A stretch of 64,000 nt of DNA from positions 3,198,950 to 3,262,949 of the forward strand of contig NZ_BAAAUN010000001.1 in assembly GCF_039533965.1 (NCBI RefSeq), written 5' to 3'. Positions 1-9,089 of the stretch are shown here, piece after piece. Within the stretch, counting starts at the first letter, position 1. The number at the start of each line of letters is the position of its first letter. This DNA comes from Microbacterium luteolum (GTDB lineage Bacteria; Actinomycetota; Actinomycetes; Actinomycetales; Microbacteriaceae). The position numbers and the translations under genes are program-made. The notes under the pieces are model-generated. The model did not search any database. It was not told the origin of the DNA and was given only the letters and a program-made list of their open reading frames with translations.

Positions 1-549
1 CGGCAGGTGATCCTCGACGGCGTGCGCGTTCCGGCATCCGCTCTTCTGGGCGAGGAGGGTCGCGGCTTCGCGATCGCGATGTCGGCCCTCAACGGCGGCC
101 GGCTCAACATCGCCGCGTGCTCGCTCGGCGGTGCGCAGTGGGCGCTAGACAGGGCGGTGCAGTACGTGCACGAGCGGGTCGCCTTCGGAGAGCCCCTCGC
201 CGAGAAGCAGTCGATCATGTTCGCGATCGCCGACATGCGCACCGACCTGCAGGCCGCCCGCCTGATGGTGCGCGACGGCGCGGAGGCCGTCGACCAGCAC
301 GCACCCGACGCGACCATGCGCTGCGCGATGGCCAAGCGCTTCGCCACCGACGCCGGCTTCGACGTCGCGAACCGTGCGCTCCAGCTGCACGGCGGATACG
401 GCTACCTGCAGGACTACGGGATCGAGAAGGTCGTGCGCGATCTGCGCGTGCACCAGATCCTCGAGGGGACGAATGAGATCATGCGCCTGATCGTCGGCCG
501 CGAGATGCTGCGACCCGCGGGGTCGTCGTCGATGCGGAGCGCATCATGA
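1..549 (+). CDS. Acyl-CoA dehydrogenase, C-terminal part (cut by window start)
   Basis: The frame is open at base 1, so only the last 182 residues are visible. They contain the C-terminal helical bundle of the acyl-CoA dehydrogenase family: a HGGYGYLQDYGIEK segment and the EGTNEI motif, whose glutamate is the usual catalytic base, near the end. The enzyme would oxidise an acyl-CoA to the enoyl-CoA and pass electrons from FAD to ETF; etfBA lie 3.4 kb downstream. Its stop overlaps the start of the 3-hydroxyisobutyrate dehydrogenase gene by ATGA, which points to isobutyryl-CoA dehydrogenase of valine degradation. The substrate is inferred from context only. Confidence 0.93.
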   Translation, partial: RQVILDGVRVPASALLGEEGRGFAIAMSALNGGRLNIAACSLGGAQWALDRAVQYVHERVAFGEPLAEKQSIMFAIADMRTDLQAARLMVRDGAEAVDQHAPDATMRCAMAKRFATDAGFDVANRALQLHGGYGYLQDYGIEKVVRDLRVHQILEGTNEIMRLIVGREMLRPAGSSSMRSAS

Positions 550-1445
550 CCACGGCGCCGGCCGTCGTCGCCTTCCTCGGTCTCGGCCACATGGGCCTTC
601 CGATGGCGAAGAACCTCGTCGCCGCGGGCCATGAGGTGCGCGGCTTCGACCTGGTTCCGGCGGCGATCGAGGCGGCACAGGCAGCCGGGATCACGGTGGC
701 TTCGAGCGGGGCGGATGCCGTGGTCGACGCGGATGTCGTCATCACGATGTTCCCCGCGGGGAAGCACGTGATCGAGGCGTACCGCACCGAGCTGCTCGCC
801 GCCGCGCGCCCTGGCACCCTCTTCATCGAGTCGTCGACGATCGCGGTCGACGAAGCCCGTGCCGCACACGCGCTGGCGCTCGCCGCCGGCCACCGCAACG
901 TCGACGCCCCCGTCTCGGGCGGCGTCGTCGGGGCCGAGAACGGCACTCTGGCCTTCATGGTCGGCGGCTCCGACGAGGACTTCGCCGCCGCCCTTCCGCT
1001 GCTCGAGGTGATGGGCAAGCGGATCGTGCACTGCGGCGGTCCGGGCCTCGGTCAGGCGGCGAAGGTGTGCAACAACATGGTGCTCGCGGTGTCGCAGATC
1101 GCCGTCGCCGAGGCGTTCGTGCTGGGGGAGCGCCTGGGCCTGGAACATCAGGCGCTGTTCGACGTCGTGTCGCAGGCCTCCGGCCAGTGCTGGTCGATCA
1201 CGACCAACTGCCCGGTGCCCGGTCCGGTGCCGACCAGTCCCGCGAACCGGGACTACCAGCCGGGGTTCGCCGGAGCCCTGATGGCGAAGGACCTGGGGCT
1301 CGCGCTGCAGGCGATCGAGCAGACGTCGACGGATGCCCAGATGGGCAGGCTCGCGCAGCAGATCTACGCCGCGTTCGCCGCGGGAGACGGTGCCGGCCGT
1401 GACTTCTCCGGCATCATCACCGACATCCGTGAGGCGGGCTCCTGA
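546..1445 (+). CDS. mmsB: 3-hydroxyisobutyrate dehydrogenase
   Basis: A 299-residue beta-hydroxyacid dehydrogenase, the normal family length. The N-terminal Rossmann motif [13 protein letters not shown] begins at residue 12. A DAPVSGG substrate-binding segment follows, and K173 in [10 protein letters not shown] is the family's catalytic lysine. It would oxidise 3-hydroxyisobutyrate to methylmalonate semialdehyde with NAD+ in valine catabolism. The ATG overlaps the stop of the preceding acyl-CoA dehydrogenase (ATGA), so the two are translationally coupled. The partner mmsA is not in view and may lie upstream of the window. A relative such as tartronate semialdehyde reductase is possible, but the neighbours favour MmsB. 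Confidence 0.9.
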   Translation: MTTAPAVVAFLGLGHMGLPMAKNLVAAGHEVRGFDLVPAAIEAAQAAGITVASSGADAVVDADVVITMFPAGKHVIEAYRTELLAAARPGTLFIESSTIAVDEARAAHALALAAGHRNVDAPVSGGVVGAENGTLAFMVGGSDEDFAAALPLLEVMGKRIVHCGGPGLGQAAKVCNNMVLAVSQIAVAEAFVLGERLGLEHQALFDVVSQASGQCWSITTNCPVPGPVPTSPANRDYQPGFAGALMAKDLGLALQAIEQTSTDAQMGRLAQQIYAAFAAGDGAGRDFSGIITDIREAGS

Positions 1446-1470
1446 CCGGTGTCGGACGCCTGCAGGCCGG

Positions 1471-1530
1471 AAACACATGTGCAGGTCGTATCCGCGCATC
1501 CGGACCTGCAACTGTCTTCTCGACCTGCAA
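1471..1530. repeat. Cluster of TGCAGGTC / GACCTGCA inverted repeats
   Basis: The 157-bp gap between mmsB and the enoyl-CoA hydratase gene holds CTGCAGG at 1471, TGCAGGTC at 1481-1488, GACCTGCA at 1504-1511 and GACCTGCA again at 1523-1530. The second and third can form an 8-bp stem. The same core occurs in a 13-bp perfect hairpin at 31623-31653. It may be a dispersed intergenic repeat or a processing/termination structure; no U-tract follows. Confidence 0.55.
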
Positions 1531-1602
1531 GCGGCGGGTCGGGGGAACGCGACGAGACGACACGCAGGGCGATACTGGGATGACCACGACGGAGAGGGCG
1601 AC

Positions 1603-2379
1603 ATGACGGAGTACGAGACGATCCTGGTCGAGCAGCGCGGACGCGTCGGATGGATCACGCTGAACCGGCCGCAGGCGCTCAACGCCCTCAACAGCCGGCT
1701 CGCGGAAGAGGTCACCGCGGCCGCTGTCGCCTTCGACGAGGATGACGGCGTCGGCGCGATCGTGGTGACCGGGTCCGAGAAGGCGTTCGCCGCGGGTGCC
1801 GACATCAAGGAGATGGAGGGCATGTCCGCCGCGGAGATGCTCGAGACCGACCACTTCGGTGTGTGGCACGAGTTCGCGGCCGTGCGCACACCGGTGATCG
1901 CCGCCGTCTCCGGCTTCGCCCTGGGCGGCGGATGCGAGCTGGCGATGATGTGCGACATCATCCTCGCCGCCGACACCGCGAAGTTCGGGCAGCCGGAGAT
2001 CAACCTCGGCGTCATTCCCGGCATGGGAGGGACGCAGCGTCTGATCCGCGCCGTCGGCTACTACAAGGCCGCGGAGCTGGTCCTCTCCGGACGCCTCATG
2101 GGTGCCGAGGAGGCGGAACGCGCGGGTCTCGTCTCGCGGGTGGTTCCGGCATCCGATCTCCTCGCCGAGACTTCGACGCTCGCCGAGACGATCGCCTCGA
2201 AGTCGCTGCCGTCGCTGTTCGCCGCGAAGGCGGCTCTGGATGCGGCGATGGAGACGTCCCTCGCCGAGGGGCTGGCGCACGAGAAGCAGGCCTTCGCGGC
2301 GTTGTTCGACACCGCGGATCAGAAAGAGGGCATGGCCGCGTTCCGGGAGAAGAGGACGCCCGCCTTTGAGAACCGCTGA
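1603..2379 (+). CDS. Enoyl-CoA hydratase (crotonase family)
   Basis: A 258-residue crotonase-fold protein that hydrates trans-2-enoyl-CoA. The oxyanion-hole segment AGADIKEM, the GGGCELAMM motif with E112 and the PEINLG motif with E132 match the two catalytic glutamates of canonical hydratases. I start at ATG 1603, preceded by GGAGAGG at 1591-1597; the open frame extends upstream to 1333 but overlaps mmsB and lacks family similarity there. The context (acyl-CoA dehydrogenase, MmsB) suggests methacrylyl-CoA or short-chain enoyl-CoA as substrate. It is separated from mmsB by a 157-bp repeat-bearing gap, so it may have its own promoter. Confidence 0.93.
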   Translation: MTEYETILVEQRGRVGWITLNRPQALNALNSRLAEEVTAAAVAFDEDDGVGAIVVTGSEKAFAAGADIKEMEGMSAAEMLETDHFGVWHEFAAVRTPVIAAVSGFALGGGCELAMMCDIILAADTAKFGQPEINLGVIPGMGGTQRLIRAVGYYKAAELVLSGRLMGAEEAERAGLVSRVVPASDLLAETSTLAETIASKSLPSLFAAKAALDAAMETSLAEGLAHEKQAFAALFDTADQKEGMAAFREKRTPAFENR

Positions 2380-2383
2380 CCGG

Positions 2384-2825
2384 TCAGCCGCGCAGCGCCT
2401 CGACGATCTTCGCGATCCGACGCTCGCGCGTCGCGTCCTGCTTCGCGTCGGCCACCATCCGGGCGTGCTCCTTGCGGGCGGAGTAGCTGAGGGCGTCGAA
2501 GGCGGCGCACCGCGGGATCGGCGTCGAGCGCCGCGGCCAGCTCCGCCGGCACGTCGACCGTCCGCTCGGCGGAATCCACCCGGATGACGGCGTCGATCTC
2601 CTGGCCGGCCTCCAGCCCGAGGTCGGCGCGCACGGCCTTCGTGAAGCCGATCAGGTTCTCGCCACCCATGCGCGCCAGACGCAGCCGCGCCGTGCGTCCG
2701 CCGATCGTGACCGCGACCGGGAACACCTTGCCCGCGCCGAGGGACGCGACCTGCTCGTCACTGAGCACGATCGCCGCAGCGGGACCGCGGCCGATGAGGA
2801 CGGTGTGCAGCCTGAGTTCGCTCAT
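2384..2825 (-). pseudogene. DUF1905/YdeI-like protein, frameshifted
   Basis: The first 108 residues form a DUF1905-type beta domain (start MSELRLHTVLIGRGP, ending AELAAALDADPAVR). The original frame then runs into arginine-rich nonsense and past the neighbouring gene. Shifting frame at about 2501-2510 restores a sensible tail: AAFDALSYSARKEH, then MVADAK, ending IAKIVEALRG at a stop at 2384. This is the YdeI/OmpD-associated C-terminal helix pair that normally follows DUF1905. The DNA fits loss of two bases in a short GC run. It is the last gene of the MarR-SRPBCC operon, and its ATG overlaps the SRPBCC stop (ATGA). It is either a recent pseudogene or a sequencing error. Confidence 0.8.
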
Positions 2826-3292
2826 GCCGACAGGCTACGCCCGGGATCGTCGATCTCGGCGACGAGAACCTCGTTGCGCTGCGCGATCAGCCGGCGCATG
2901 TACGCGCGCAGGAAGACGGCGTCGACGAATCGGCCGAGCGGACCGAACGGCGAGCGGAAGGTCACGGTGTCGCGCATGAGGGTGCCGGCCGGATGCTCGT
3001 CGAACCTGTGCTCGTGCAGGAAGGCGCCGAACGGTCCGGCGATCTGCCGATCGGAGAACCCGCGCGGCGGATCGATGTCGAAGACCACCGAGCGCAGACG
3101 GAAGGGGATGCCGAAGTGGCGCGCCCGCCAGGTCACCGTCGAGCCCTCGGTGAACACTCCGCCCGCGGGCGGCTCGACCATCGTCTCGCCGTATCGGGAC
3201 ATGGAGCGCACGTGCAGGCCCGGATCGAGCGAGACGCGGAACACCTCGGCAGGGCCGGCGGCGACGATCGTCTCGAGAACGAACCTGGCCAC
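2822..3292 (-). CDS. SRPBCC (START-like) family protein
   Basis: A 156-residue protein. It begins ARFVLETIVAAGPAEVFRV, the usual first strand and helix of the polyketide-cyclase/START fold, and includes SMSRYGETMVEPP and RDTVTFRSPFGPLGRFVD further on. The fold binds hydrophobic ligands; no enzymatic role can be assigned. I place the start at GTG 3292, one base after the stop of the MarR gene (TGACGTG), because upstream codons overlap MarR in a frame without similarity. Its stop overlaps the next start. The operon order MarR - SRPBCC - DUF1905/YdeI suggests a regulator with small ligand-binding partners. Confidence 0.82.
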   Translation of the reverse strand: MARFVLETIVAAGPAEVFRVSLDPGLHVRSMSRYGETMVEPPAGGVFTEGSTVTWRARHFGIPFRLRSVVFDIDPPRGFSDRQIAGPFGAFLHEHRFDEHPAGTLMRDTVTFRSPFGPLGRFVDAVFLRAYMRRLIAQRNEVLVAEIDDPGRSLSA

Positions 3293-3293
3293 G

Positions 3294-3830
3294 TCAGAGC
3301 GCTTCGGGCTGCGGGCGCGGGTCGGTGAAGTCGCCGGCGTCCTTGCGCATCCTGGCCACGATCGCGACGAGCTCGGCGGCGTCGTCGCGGCTGAGACCCG
3401 GATCGGCGAAGACGTCGGCGTTGAGGGCCTCGGTCGCCCGTTCGACGAGCTCTCGACCGGCATCCGTCAGGGCGAGGAGCGCGGCGCGGCCGTCGTAGGG
3501 GTGCGGCGCACGCACGATCAGACCGTCCCGCACGAGGCGCTCGGCCGTGCTCGTCACGGTCGTCGCATGCACCTGGAGTCGGGCGACCACGCTCGACAGC
3601 GGCAGGCTTCCCGCGCGGCTGAACGCGAGAAGCCGCAGCACCTCGTAGCGGGCGAAGCTCAGTGCGAACGGCTTGAGCGTGGCGTCGACGCGGGCGAGCA
3701 GCAGCTGCTGCGCACGCATGACCGAGGTGACGACGGTCATGCCGTCAGCGGCATCCGTCCATCCGTGCGCGAGCCACTGCCGCTTCGCCTCGGCGAGCGG
3801 GTCAACGGGGAGCGGTCGGGATTGGGCCAC
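3294..3830 (-). CDS. MarR family transcriptional regulator
   Basis: A 178-residue protein. The winged helix runs from about residue 55 (LSFARYEVLRLLAFS) through the recognition helix region LQVHATTVTSTAERLVRDGL to the DGRAALLALTDAGREL wing. It probably binds as a dimer near its own promoter. The GTG start is preceded by TACCGT and exactly six bases, a leaderless arrangement. It is first in a three-gene minus-strand operon and divergent from etfB, so it might also affect the etf promoter, but nothing in the sequence proves this. Confidence 0.88.
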   Translation of the reverse strand: MAQSRPLPVDPLAEAKRQWLAHGWTDAADGMTVVTSVMRAQQLLLARVDATLKPFALSFARYEVLRLLAFSRAGSLPLSSVVARLQVHATTVTSTAERLVRDGLIVRAPHPYDGRAALLALTDAGRELVERATEALNADVFADPGLSRDDAAELVAIVARMRKDAGDFTDPRPQPEAL

Positions 3831-3903
3831 ATCCCTACGGTAGCGGCGGGAGGGCGGTGCGGCGGGACGGCGCGCGACGCGCCCGCTGCCGAGGCTTCTG
3901 GGT

Positions 3904-3946
3904 CTGAGTCGCAGGTGGACTGGGACTCAGTATCGCGGTCTAGAAT
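3904..3946 (+). promoter_or_regulatory. Promoter of the etf operon with small inverted repeat
   Basis: TAGAAT at 3941-3946 makes a good -10 box, with TGGACT at 3918-3923 as a weak -35 at 17-bp spacing. A 7-bp inverted repeat CTGAGTC / GACTCAG (3904-3910 and 3924-3930) brackets the -35 region and could be an operator. The start codon of etfB follows at 3971 behind a GAGGAG ribosome-binding site. Confidence 0.55.
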
Positions 3947-3970
3947 TGCAGCAGTCGTGAGGAGCAATCG

Positions 3971-4747
3971 ATGAAGATCTTCGTCCTGGTCAAAGAGGTG
4001 CCCGACACCTATGGCGATCGCAAGCTGAATCTCGAGACCGGCCTGGCTGATCGTGGCGCCGGCGACGTGGTCCTCGACGAGATCACGGAGCGGGCGCTCG
4101 AGGTCGCGCTGAGCTACGCCGACAAGAACGAGGGCACCGAGGTGGTGGCTCTCTCCATGGCGCCGGCCGGGTCGACGGCATCCGTCCGACGGGCGCTCGC
4201 GATCGGCGCCGGCTCCGCCGTGCACGTCGCCGACGAGCAGCTGGCCGGTGCGGATCTCGGACTCACGGCAGAGGTGCTCGCCGCGGCCATCCGCCGCGGA
4301 GCCCCCGAACTGGTGATCACCGGGAACCTGTCGACCGACGGCTCCGGCGGCGTGATCCCGGCGATGCTCGCCGAGCATCTCGGCTTCGCGCAGGTCACGG
4401 CCCTCAGCTCCGTGGAGATCACCGCCGACGGCGTCTCCGGCACGCGCGCCGCGGATGCCGGCGGCCAGCAGGTCTCGGCTCCGCTGCCCGCCGTCGTCTC
4501 GATCACCGAGGCGCTCCCTGACGCGCGGTTCCCGAACTTCAAGGGCATCATGGCGGCCAAGAAGAAGCCGCTCGACGTGCTCTCGCTCGCCGACCTCGAC
4601 GTCTCGGCGGACCCTGCCGCAGCGCCCCGCACCATCATGACCGCGGTGTCGGAGAAGCCGCCGCGGGCGGCAGGCGTGAAGATCACCGACGAGGGCGATG
4701 CCGCCGAGAAGCTCGTCGAGTACCTCGTGCAGAACAGGCTGGTGTGA
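3971..4747 (+). CDS. etfB: Electron transfer flavoprotein beta subunit
   Basis: 258 residues, starting [19 protein letters not shown], typical for EtfB, with an adenine-nucleotide-binding alpha/beta fold throughout. With EtfA it forms the FAD/AMP-containing heterodimer that collects electrons from acyl-CoA dehydrogenases. The [18 protein letters not shown] region near residue 190 corresponds to the recognition loop that contacts partner dehydrogenases. GAGGAG precedes the ATG. etfA follows after one base. The operon continues into a membrane cytochrome b gene, suggesting where the electrons go. Confidence 0.96.
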   Translation: MKIFVLVKEVPDTYGDRKLNLETGLADRGAGDVVLDEITERALEVALSYADKNEGTEVVALSMAPAGSTASVRRALAIGAGSAVHVADEQLAGADLGLTAEVLAAAIRRGAPELVITGNLSTDGSGGVIPAMLAEHLGFAQVTALSSVEITADGVSGTRAADAGGQQVSAPLPAVVSITEALPDARFPNFKGIMAAKKKPLDVLSLADLDVSADPAAAPRTIMTAVSEKPPRAAGVKITDEGDAAEKLVEYLVQNRLV

Positions 4748-4748
4748 G

Positions 4749-5720
4749 ATGACCTATCCCGAGAACCCCATCCTCGTCCTCGTCGACGTCGACCCATCGG
4801 GCGGCGCCGCGAGCAGCACCGCGGCTCTTGTCGGCGCGGCCTCGACGATCGGCGCTCCTGTGGCCCTGATCGTCGGCGGCAGCCAGGCCGCGGTGGATGC
4901 CGCGGCGGCAGCCGGTGCGGCGGTCGTGCTGACCGCCGAGGGCGATTCCGCATCGCTCACGGTGCCGATCGTCGACGCCCTGCAGGCCGCCTTCGACCAG
5001 GTGAAGCCGGATGCCGTGCTCATCTCCAACTCGATCGCGGGCCGCGACGTCGCCGGTCGCTTCGCCGTGCGTACCAGGAGCGCGCTCGCGGTGGACGCGG
5101 TGGGCGTCTCCCGCGATGACGAGGGCATCGTCGCGCAGCACTCGGTGTACGGCGGCTCGTACCTCGTCGATGCGGCGGCGACCTTCGGGGCGCCGGTCAT
5201 CACGGTGCGTCAGGGCGCGGTCGACGCGCGTGCCGAGGCCGTGGCTTCGCCGCAGGTCGAGGTGCTGCAGGTCGCGGCATCCGGTGCGGTCGCCGCGACC
5301 GCCGGTGCGGTCGAGGCGGTGGAGGTCGCCTCCTCCCGGCCCGAGCTCCGAGGGGCGACGCGCGTCGTCTCGGGCGGACGCGGTCTCGCGTCGAAGGAGA
5401 AGTTCGTGCTCGTCGAGGAGCTCGCCGATGCGCTCGGCGCCGCGGTCGGCGCCTCGCGTGCGGCGGTGGATGCCGGATACATCCCGCAGTCGCACCAGGT
5501 CGGACAGACGGGAGTCTCGGTGTCTCCGCAGCTGTATGTCGCTCTCGGCATATCCGGGGCGATCCAGCACCGCGCGGGCATGCAGACCTCGAAGAACATC
5601 GTCGCGATCAACAAGGACGGCGAGGCGCCGATCTTCGACGTCGCCGACTTCGGCATCGTCGGCGACGTCTTCTCCGTCGTGCCGCAGGTCATCGCCGCGC
5701 TCGAGGCGCGGAAGAAGTAG
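4749..5720 (+). CDS. etfA: Electron transfer flavoprotein alpha subunit
   Basis: 323 residues. The C-terminal FAD domain carries [14 protein letters not shown] near residue 208, then [33 protein letters not shown] and [19 protein letters not shown], all signatures of EtfA. The start is the ATG at 4749 immediately after the etfB stop; the open frame reaches 4698 but overlaps etfB. The length matches the family. It forms the EtfAB heterodimer, and the flavoprotein would receive electrons from the acyl-CoA dehydrogenase encoded at the window's left edge. Confidence 0.96.
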   Translation: MTYPENPILVLVDVDPSGGAASSTAALVGAASTIGAPVALIVGGSQAAVDAAAAAGAAVVLTAEGDSASLTVPIVDALQAAFDQVKPDAVLISNSIAGRDVAGRFAVRTRSALAVDAVGVSRDDEGIVAQHSVYGGSYLVDAAATFGAPVITVRQGAVDARAEAVASPQVEVLQVAASGAVAATAGAVEAVEVASSRPELRGATRVVSGGRGLASKEKFVLVEELADALGAAVGASRAAVDAGYIPQSHQVGQTGVSVSPQLYVALGISGAIQHRAGMQTSKNIVAINKDGEAPIFDVADFGIVGDVFSVVPQVIAALEARKK

Positions 5721-5722
5721 CC

Positions 5723-7414
5723 ATGGCCACACGGATGCTGCGGCGCGGACTCCCGCGCGTGCCCGGCGGCGAGCCGTGGCCGCCGGCGGATGCCGCGGGA
5801 GTGGTCGCTGAGCCTGTCGAAGCGTCCTCGGTCGTTGGCCCTTCGACAAGCTCGGGGACCCAGGTCGCGAGCAGTGCAGAGGCGACTCCCGGTTGGGTCG
5901 CTGAGCCTGTCGAAGCGTCTTCCGCCGTGGGCCCTTCGTCAAGCTCAGGGACCCAGGTCGCGGAGACCCAGGTCGCGGAAGGTCCGGTCGCGCGCATGCG
6001 CCGCGGTCTGCCTCGCGTCGTCGGCGGCGAGCCCTGGCCGCCCGCCGCCACGGCTGCGGTTGGTCCCGCGTCTGACCGTGGTTCCGCGTCAGCAGAGGGG
6101 GCCGACACGCCAGATGTCGGACATTCGTCTCCATCCGGTCCGACATCTGGCGTGTCGACCCCCGCTGTGGCGCCGGCGGCGCCCGAGGCGGTGACGACGC
6201 CCGTGGCTGCGGCAGCCGCCGTGGCGCCGGCATCTGGCGAGTCGTCGGTCCGCCGAGGCCTCCCGCGCGTCGCCGGTGGTGAGCCCTGGCCGCCGGCCGG
6301 AACGGCGCCGGTGCTGAGCGCGAGCGCGAGCCCGGCGACGGGTGCGGAGACTCCGGCCGATGGCGCGCCGGAGCAGACCGGTGCCGCCGTCGTCCAGGCC
6401 GAAGCCGCGGCCCCGGTCGCGATCCTCTCCGCCGACCTCGACACCCCGCTGCCGTGGACGCGCACCGTCTGGAACGGCCGCGCTCCCCGGCATGTGGCTG
6501 CGGCTCCGGCATCCGCTCGTCGTCTTCCGTCGTGGCCGCAGGCGATCGCCGGTCTGCTGGGCGCCGCGGCGCTTGGGCTGGTCGCAGGCGCGGCGATCGC
6601 GTTCGTTCGCACCCTCCTCAGCTTCCCCTTCATGCAGGACTTCCTCGCCGCATTCCCCGGGGAGTACGAACCGGCCATCGCGGTCGCACCGGGATTCGCG
6701 CCGTGGATCGGCTGGCAGCACTTCTTCAACATGTTCCTGATCGTGCTGATCATCCGCTCGGGGCTGCGCGTGCGCAGCGAGAAGCGGCCGACGGTGTTCT
6801 GGACACCGCGCGGCAGTCAGAAGGGCAAGATCAGCCTGACGCTCTGGTTCCACCAGGCGCTCGACCTCCTGTGGATCATCAACGGCGTGATCTTCGTCGT
6901 GCTGATCTTCGTCACCGGGCACTGGGTGCGGATCGTGCCGACGAGCTGGGAGGTCTTCCCGAACGCTCTCTCCGCCGCGCTGCAGTACGTGTCGTTCGAC
7001 TGGCCGCATGAGAACGGCTGGAACAACTACAACAGCCTGCAGCAGCTCGCGTACTTCACGACTGTCTTCGTCGCCGCGCCGCTGGCGGTGGCGACCGGAT
7101 TCCGGATGTCGGGGCTGTGGCCGAAGAAGGCCGAGAAGCTGTCGAAGGCGTACCCGGTCGAGTGGGCCAGGGCGCTGCACTTCCCGATCATGCTGTACTT
7201 CGTGGCGTTCATCATCGCCCACGTCGCGCTCGTGATGCTCACCGGGTTCCTGCGCAACCTGAACCACATGTACGCAGCGCAGGATGCCGTGACCTGGACG
7301 GGCTTCTGGGTGTTCCTCGCCTCGCTGGCCGTGCTCGCGGTCGGCTGGTTCTCGGCGCGGCCGCTCGTGCTCGCGCCGATCGCGAAGCTCTTCGGCCAGG
7401 TGTCGGGCCGGTGA
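5723..7414 (+). CDS. Cytochrome b-type membrane protein with repetitive N-terminus, ETF-linked
   Basis: 563 residues, starting two bases after the etfA stop. The first ~260 residues are low-complexity and probably cytosolic. They hold three copies of RRGLPRVxGGEPWPP (residues about 7-21, 93-107 and 177-191), separated by insertions derived from palindromic DNA elements. A membrane domain follows from about residue 270, with several hydrophobic segments and histidines at 333, 377, 400, 486 and 500; the last two are 14 apart, as in heme-b four-helix bundles (cytochrome b561/b6-like). Inference: it oxidises ETF and reduces quinone or another acceptor, with the repeated motif as a docking site. 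The final codons overlap the ASCH gene (GTGA). Confidence 0.85.
   Translation: MATRMLRRGLPRVPGGEPWPPADAAGVVAEPVEASSVVGPSTSSGTQVASSAEATPGWVAEPVEASSAVGPSSSSGTQVAETQVAEGPVARMRRGLPRVVGGEPWPPAATAAVGPASDRGSASAEGADTPDVGHSSPSGPTSGVSTPAVAPAAPEAVTTPVAAAAAVAPASGESSVRRGLPRVAGGEPWPPAGTAPVLSASASPATGAETPADGAPEQTGAAVVQAEAAAPVAILSADLDTPLPWTRTVWNGRAPRHVAAAPASARRLPSWPQAIAGLLGAAALGLVAGAAIAFVRTLLSFPFMQDFLAAFPGEYEPAIAVAPGFAPWIGWQHFFNMFLIVLIIRSGLRVRSEKRPTVFWTPRGSQKGKISLTLWFHQALDLLWIINGVIFVVLIFVTGHWVRIVPTSWEVFPNALSAALQYVSFDWPHENGWNNYNSLQQLAYFTTVFVAAPLAVATGFRMSGLWPKKAEKLSKAYPVEWARALHFPIMLYFVAFIIAHVALVMLTGFLRNLNHMYAAQDAVTWTGFWVFLASLAVLAVGWFSARPLVLAPIAKLFGQVSGR
5803..5864. repeat. Palindromic element inside a coding sequence, copy 1
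   Basis: GGTCGCTGAGCCTGTCGAAG at 5803-5822 and the near-reverse-complement CCCTTCGACAAGCTCGGGGA at 5839-5858 form an imperfect hairpin with a loop of about 15 nt. The element is translated in frame within the N-terminal region of the cytochrome b protein, giving VAEPVEAS...[10 protein letters not shown]. Related units occur at 5896, 17544, 23425, 34069 and 60793. Confidence 0.85.
5896..5957. repeat. Palindromic element inside a coding sequence, copy 2
   Basis: A second copy of the 5803 element lies 93 bp (31 codons) downstream: GGTCGCTGAGCCTGTCGAAG at 5896-5915 and CCCTTCGTCAAGCTCAGGGA at 5932-5951. It is again in frame. Loop sequences differ between the copies, so either the duplication is old or the copies arrived independently. 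A short extra echo, GAGACCCAGGTCGCGG, follows at about 5963. Confidence 0.85.
6103..6157. repeat. Perfect 19-bp palindrome inside a coding sequence
   Basis: CGACACGCCAGATGTCGGA at 6103-6121 is the exact reverse complement of 6139-6157, with a 17-nt loop. It differs in sequence from the CTGAGCCTGTCGAAG family. It lies in frame in the N-terminal region of the cytochrome b gene and is translated as DTPDVGHSS...PTSGVSTP, between the second and third RRGLPRV motifs. It is a third element accepted by the same flexible region. Confidence 0.9.
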
Positions 7415-7881
7415 GTCCGGAGAGCGACGACGCGCATATCGCCGATTACTGGCGCGATGCGCGAACAGCGCTGCCGGAGCTGCCGGAGACCCCACCCGAG
7501 GCATGGGGATTCGGCGCGACCCCCCAGCAGGCCGATGAGCTCCTTGCGCTCGTGGTCACCGGACTGAAGGACGGAACCGCGTCGTCCCTGTGGGACTACG
7601 AGGCGAACCGGGACCCGCTGCCGACGGTCGGAGAGCTGAGCATCATCCTCGACGGGGCGGGTGCACCGCGAGCGGTGATCGAGACCACGGCGGTCGAGAT
7701 CGTCCCCTTCGATGAGGTCGACGAGGCGCATGCCCACGCCGAGGGTGAGGGCGACCGCACGCTCGCGCACTGGCGTGCAGTTCACGAGCGGTATTGGCGT
7801 GAGCACTCCGAGAACCCCCGCGGCTATGCGCCCGACATGCCCGTCGTGTGCGAGAGGTTCCGGTTGATCCACGCCGCGTGA
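7411..7881 (+). CDS. ASCH domain protein
   Basis: 156 residues from GTG 7411, which overlaps the cytochrome b stop (GTGA). The sequence has the ASCH (PUA-like beta-barrel) pattern: LVVTGLKDGTASSLWDYE near residue 45 with the conserved G-K/T segment, then VGELSIILDGAG, IETTAVEIVPFDEVD and the closing VCERFRLIH strand. ASCH proteins are thought to bind RNA or modified nucleotides, but the role is unknown here. It may simply be coupled to the etf operon by position. The family call is firm; the function is not. Confidence 0.85.
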   Translation: MSPESDDAHIADYWRDARTALPELPETPPEAWGFGATPQQADELLALVVTGLKDGTASSLWDYEANRDPLPTVGELSIILDGAGAPRAVIETTAVEIVPFDEVDEAHAHAEGEGDRTLAHWRAVHERYWREHSENPRGYAPDMPVVCERFRLIHAA

Positions 7882-7925
7882 ACCCGCGAACGTGCACGCG
7901 CGCGACGAGGGAGAGGAAGAGGAAC

Positions 7926-9077
7926 ATGGCAGAGGCATACATCGTCGACGCGGTCCGCTCGCCGGTCGGCAGGCGCGGCGGATCGCTCTCCGGCATCCAT
8001 CCCGCCGACCTGGGCGCGCACAGTCTGCGGGCGCTGGTCGACCGGGTCGACATCGATCCGGGACTGATCGACGACGTGATCCTCGGCACGATCGACGCGA
8101 TCGGCGGGCAGGCCGGCAACGTCGCCCGCACTGCCCTGCTCGTCGCCGGATTCCCCGAGCATGTGCCCGGCGTCACGATCGACCGTCAGTGCGGGTCGAG
8201 TCAGCAGGCCGTGCACTTCGCCGCGCAGGCCGTGATGAGCGGCACGACCGACCTCGTGATCGCGGGCGGAATGCAGAGCATGTCGCAGGTGCCGCTGACG
8301 TCGTCGGCCCTCGTGGGGGAGGCGTTCGGGTTCACGACGCCCTACGCGGAGTCGCCCGGATGGCAGGCTCGCTACGGCGACCAGGAGATCTCGCAGTTCG
8401 TCGGCGCCGAGCTGATCGCCGAGAAGTGGGACATCACCCGCGAGGAGATGGAGCAGTTCGCGCTGGAGAGTCACCGCCGAGCAGCGCTCGCGCAGGACGA
8501 AGGGCGCTTCGCCCGTCAGATCGCGCCGCAGAACGGGCTCGACCACGACGAGGGCGTGCGCCGCGACACGACGCTCGAGCGGATGGCGGGGCTGCAGCCG
8601 TTGCGACCCGGCGGGCGCATCACGGCCGCCGTCTCATCGCAGATCAGCGATGCGTCGAGTGCCGTTCTCGTCGCGAGCGAACGGGCTGTCAAGGAGCACG
8701 GGCTGGTTCCCCGGGCGCGCGTGCATCATCTGTCCGTGCGCGGCGACGATCCCGTGCTCATGCTCACCGCGCCGATCCCCGCCACCCGGCATGCGCTCGA
8801 GCGGACGCGACTGACCGTCGCCGACATCGACCTGTTCGAGATCAACGAGGCGTTCGCCTCCGTCGTGCTCGCCTGGATGCGCGAGCTCGACGTCCCGTAC
8901 GAGAAGGTCAACGTCAACGGTGGAGCGATCGCTCTCGGTCACCCGATCGGCGCGACGGGCACCCGACTCATGACCACGTTGCTCGCGGAACTCGAGCGCA
9001 CCGGCGGCCGCTACGGACTGCAGACGATGTGCGAGGGCGGTGGCGTCGCCAACGTCACGATCATCGAGCGCCTCTGA
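7926..9077 (+). CDS. Acetyl-CoA acetyltransferase / 3-ketoacyl-CoA thiolase
   Basis: 383 residues, the usual thiolase length. The nucleophilic cysteine is C89 in [11 protein letters not shown]339 in [14 protein letters not shown] and C369 in MCEGGG complete the catalytic set. NEAFAS near residue 300 is the thiolase signature. It would cleave 3-ketoacyl-CoA with CoA, or condense acetyl-CoA. I start at ATG 7926, behind GAGGAAGAGGA. It follows the etf operon by 44 bp and may be co-transcribed, closing a beta-oxidation theme with the acyl-CoA dehydrogenase and hydratase. Chain-length preference cannot be read from the sequence. Confidence 0.93.
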   Translation: MAEAYIVDAVRSPVGRRGGSLSGIHPADLGAHSLRALVDRVDIDPGLIDDVILGTIDAIGGQAGNVARTALLVAGFPEHVPGVTIDRQCGSSQQAVHFAAQAVMSGTTDLVIAGGMQSMSQVPLTSSALVGEAFGFTTPYAESPGWQARYGDQEISQFVGAELIAEKWDITREEMEQFALESHRRAALAQDEGRFARQIAPQNGLDHDEGVRRDTTLERMAGLQPLRPGGRITAAVSSQISDASSAVLVASERAVKEHGLVPRARVHHLSVRGDDPVLMLTAPIPATRHALERTRLTVADIDLFEINEAFASVVLAWMRELDVPYEKVNVNGGAIALGHPIGATGTRLMTTLLAELERTGGRYGLQTMCEGGGVANVTIIERL

Positions 9078-9089
9078 CGGTCGCTGCGC

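Noticed and set aside
4683..6512. Minus-strand 609-codon frame opposite etfA and the cytochrome b gene
   Set aside because: Arg/Gly/His-rich shadow of real genes, no domain pattern.
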